From: Candidatus Synechococcus calcipolaris G9
Lineage (GTDB): Bacteria > Cyanobacteriota > Cyanobacteriia > Thermosynechococcales > Thermosynechococcaceae
Length of the DNA: 64,000 nucleotides
Reading direction: 5' to 3'
Assembly (NCBI RefSeq): GCF_029582805.1
Contig: NZ_JAKKUT010000007.1
Span: forward strand, 30,172-94,171
The translations under genes and the position numbers were made by a program. This document shows, piece after piece, positions 62,522 through 64,000 of this stretch. Each line of letters opens with the position of its first letter. Position 1 is the stretch's first letter. The notes beneath the pieces were generated by a model. The model was not told the DNA's origin. It saw only the letters and a program-made list of their open reading frames with translations, and searched no databases.

Positions 62522-63055
62522 TCGATGCCCAGAAGGCACATTTTCCCATCAGCCTGATGTGCCAGGTCTTAAAGCAATCGAGGAGTGGCTATTATGCCTG
62601 GTGCAACCGACCATTATCACCCCGAGGTAAGGAGAATGAGACATTGAGCCAAATGATTCAACAGATTCAGCAAGAGAGCCGTCAAACCTATGGCTCACCG
62701 AGGATACAAGCAGCCTCCGTCAAGCGCTGGTTTATTATTTCACTCAGACCGGGGGTCACAATATGCCAGTCACGACTATCAACAGGCACTAAGGCAAGCT
62801 AATATAGCCTGTAGTATAAGCCGTCGGGGCAACTGCTGGGATAATGCGGTCGCTGAACGCTTTTTCGGCACGATAAAAACCGAGCTGATTCACCCCACGG
62901 TGTTTCCAAACCGGGCGATTGCCAGGACGACCATTGTTGAATGGATTGAAGTCTTCTACAACCGTAAACGCCTTCATTCCACTCTCGGTTTTCTATCCCC
63001 TGCTCAATTTGAGGATCAGTATTACCGCTCCCTAATTTCACCCATTTCCGCTTAA
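62473..63055 (+). pseudogene. IS3-family transposase OrfB, internally deleted
   Basis: In the -1 frame the N-terminal part is intact (CQVLKQSRSGYYAW, then RQTYGSPRI) up to about 62705. It then changes frame and continues with LFHSDRGSQYASHD and NAVAERFFGTIKTE. The second Asp and the Glu of the DDE triad remain, but the first Asp and about 110 residues around it are absent. The element cannot move by itself. Confidence 0.7.
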
Positions 63056-63086
63056 TTTCACTGTCCACTTTTTCCAGACAAGGTCA

Positions 63087-63150
63087 AAATCATGACGATT
63101 GTGATTGCTTTTCACCAGCAGGGCTACCGCACGTTCAAGGACTATTGCAG
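63087..63150 (+). mobile_element. IS982-family fragment, right part
   Basis: This continues the interrupted IS982 transposase: MTIVIAFHQQGYRTFKDY matches the expected next residues. The frame ends after about 20 codons, where the sequence changes to that upstream of the IS630 transposase. The remainder of the IS982 element is missing; its right boundary is approximate. Confidence 0.55.
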
Positions 63151-63205
63151 ATGAAGACATGATTAGGACAAAATAAAATCGAACCCCAGATGTCTTCTCA
63201 CCCCT

Positions 63206-63589
63206 ATGCCTTTACCCTATAGCCTCGACCTCCGTCACAAAGCCTTGCGTGCCATCGACCAAGGAGAGAAAAAAACACAGGTCTGTCGCCTGTTCAATAT
63301 CAGTCGCAACACCCTTGATTTGTGGCTCAAGCGTCGTCAGCAGACCGGTAGTGTCGCCCCAAACACCCACTATCGTCGAGGTCCTGCCCCCAAAGTTAAT
63401 GACTTAGATGCCTTTGGCACCTTTGCCCAAGAACACGGTCATCTCACCCAACAGCAAATGGCCGAGCGTTGGCCGGAAGCGATCAGTAATCGTACCATCG
63501 GTAAAGCCTTGAAACGCATTCAATTCACCCGTAAAAAAAAACTTACGGCTACCGCGAGCGCAATGAAGATCGCCGCCAAGCCTTCTTGA
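63206..63589 (+). CDS. IS630-family transposase, first frame (HTH part)
   Basis: The 127-residue first frame has PLPYSLDLRHKALRAIDQGE and helix-turn-helix segments NISRNTLDLWLKRR, typical of IS630 OrfA. A run of nine A at 63533-63541 precedes the point where the next frame becomes homologous, so OrfA and OrfB are probably joined by -1 frameshifting. It begins an IS630-family element that is cut off by the window end. Confidence 0.75.
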   Translation: MPLPYSLDLRHKALRAIDQGEKKTQVCRLFNISRNTLDLWLKRRQQTGSVAPNTHYRRGPAPKVNDLDAFGTFAQEHGHLTQQQMAERWPEAISNRTIGKALKRIQFTRKKKLTATASAMKIAAKPS

Positions 63590-64000
63590 CGCAACTGGCT
63601 CATTATGACCCAGCCGAGATTGTTTATCTCGATGAAGCTGGAGTGGACAATACCATAGACTATCCTTACGGGTATTGCCATCAGTCTGAACGCTTTCATG
63701 CTCTGAGGCTAGGACATCGCACCCAACGCATCAGTATGATTGCAGGTTGGTGTGATCGCCAAATACTAGCCCCGATGACCTTTGAGGGATATTGCAACAG
63801 TGACCTATTCGAGAACTGGGTAGAGCAGTTTTTAGTGCCTGAACTGAACGCAGGTCAACTCGTTGTCCTTGACAATGCGAGCTTTCATCAATCGCAGCGG
63901 ACTCAAGAGTTAATTGAACAGGGTGCATCCAGCCTGTTATTTTTGCCGCCTTACTCCCCTGACTTGAACAAGATAGAGAAATTTTGGGCACGGTTAAAGC
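63541..64000 (+). CDS. IS630-family transposase, DDE part (partial, -1 frame)
   Basis: The second frame continues without a stop to the window edge. It carries the catalytic triad: Asp in EIVYLDEAGVDN, Asp in LVVLDNASFHQS and Glu in PPYSPDLNKIEKFW. The catalytic core therefore looks functional in the visible part. The 3' end and right inverted repeat lie outside the window. Confidence 0.75.

Larger units (their letters stand above)
62153..63086 (+). mobile_element. IS3-family element, internally deleted, inserted in an IS982 transposase gene
   Basis: Imperfect 25-bp terminal inverted repeats start TGACC at 62153 and end GGTCA at 63086, sharing AAAAAGTGGACA with three mismatches overall. AAA is present directly outside both ends (62150-62152 and 63087-63089), a 3-bp target duplication. 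The element is 934 bp, shorter than the ~1.2-1.3 kb of relatives, because the middle of orfB is missing. Confidence 0.75.

Noticed and set aside
1..64000. The many GCGATCGC octamers as a special repeat system
   Set aside because: They are HIP1 sites, a known cyanobacterial genome feature, dispersed within genes and not arranged in an array.
1..64000. CRISPR arrays, tRNA and rRNA genes
   Set aside because: Gaps were read for regularly spaced repeats, cloverleaf tRNA signatures and rRNA cores; none was found. The cloverleaf at 12302 lacks tRNA features.

Overview
The window looks like a chromosomal segment of a free-living, probably unicellular cyanobacterium. The evidence is the very frequent HIP1 octamer GCGATCGC on both strands, moderate GC content, and genes typical of the phylum: a MenG/UbiE phylloquinone methyltransferase, a two-domain sucrose-phosphate synthase, a ~1000-residue PEP carboxylase, a long IspH, a Tic20 homologue, an ABC1/UbiB kinase, a CruA/CruP-type flavoprotein, a TPR-CHAT protein and several Uma2/DUF29 proteins. 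I cannot name the species. No rRNA, tRNA or CRISPR array was seen.

Layout. 1-13.7 kb is mostly housekeeping: a Gdt1/Mnx-type cation exporter, a PLP aminotransferase, leuB with an overlapping MEKHLA gene, a lone pstB, a BacA/SbmA-type ABC exporter, queE, a TolC-like protein, a CPBP protease, an SDR and ispH. 13.9-29.4 kb holds an ABC1 kinase, a coiled-coil protein, a secreted TPR-CHAT protein between two copies of a 50-bp repeat, a PHP phosphoesterase, a P-type-ATPase-like protein without its catalytic aspartate, sucrose-phosphate synthase, a GT2 glycosyltransferase and a pair of overlapping GTPase-like genes. 29.4-38.2 kb is a long leftward cluster: gpsA, a ClC channel, a small membrane protein, menG, an M48-like protein without its zinc motif, a polytopic membrane protein and a second GT2. 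38.4-54.7 kb carries small conserved proteins, Tic20, a triple-FHA ABC transporter, Uma2/DUF29 genes, CAX and RND transporters, 2-Cys peroxiredoxin, glmM and ppc.

54.8-64 kb is the accessory part. It has a POTRA/beta-barrel outer-membrane transporter gene whose signal peptide is out of frame because of two poly-C tracts inside a 31-bp tandem repeat, and a carotenoid-cyclase-like flavoprotein. After these comes a mobile region: an orphan BrnA-like antitoxin, an HTH-PIN toxin-antitoxin pair, a ~99-bp MITE candidate with a TAAA target duplication, an IS982 fragment split by an internally deleted IS3-family element, and an IS630-family element that runs off the window.

The genes form few pathways together. 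Plausible units are leuB-MEKHLA, TolC-CPBP, the small membrane gene-menG-M48-like-polytopic cluster, CAX-RND, Uma2-DUF29 and HTH-PIN. The observations most worth checking are the poly-C frameshift locus (phase variation or assembly error), the 50-bp leader shared by two leftward genes around the CHAT gene, and three proteins that keep a fold but have lost catalytic or gating residues (P-type ATPase-like, M48-like, ClC).
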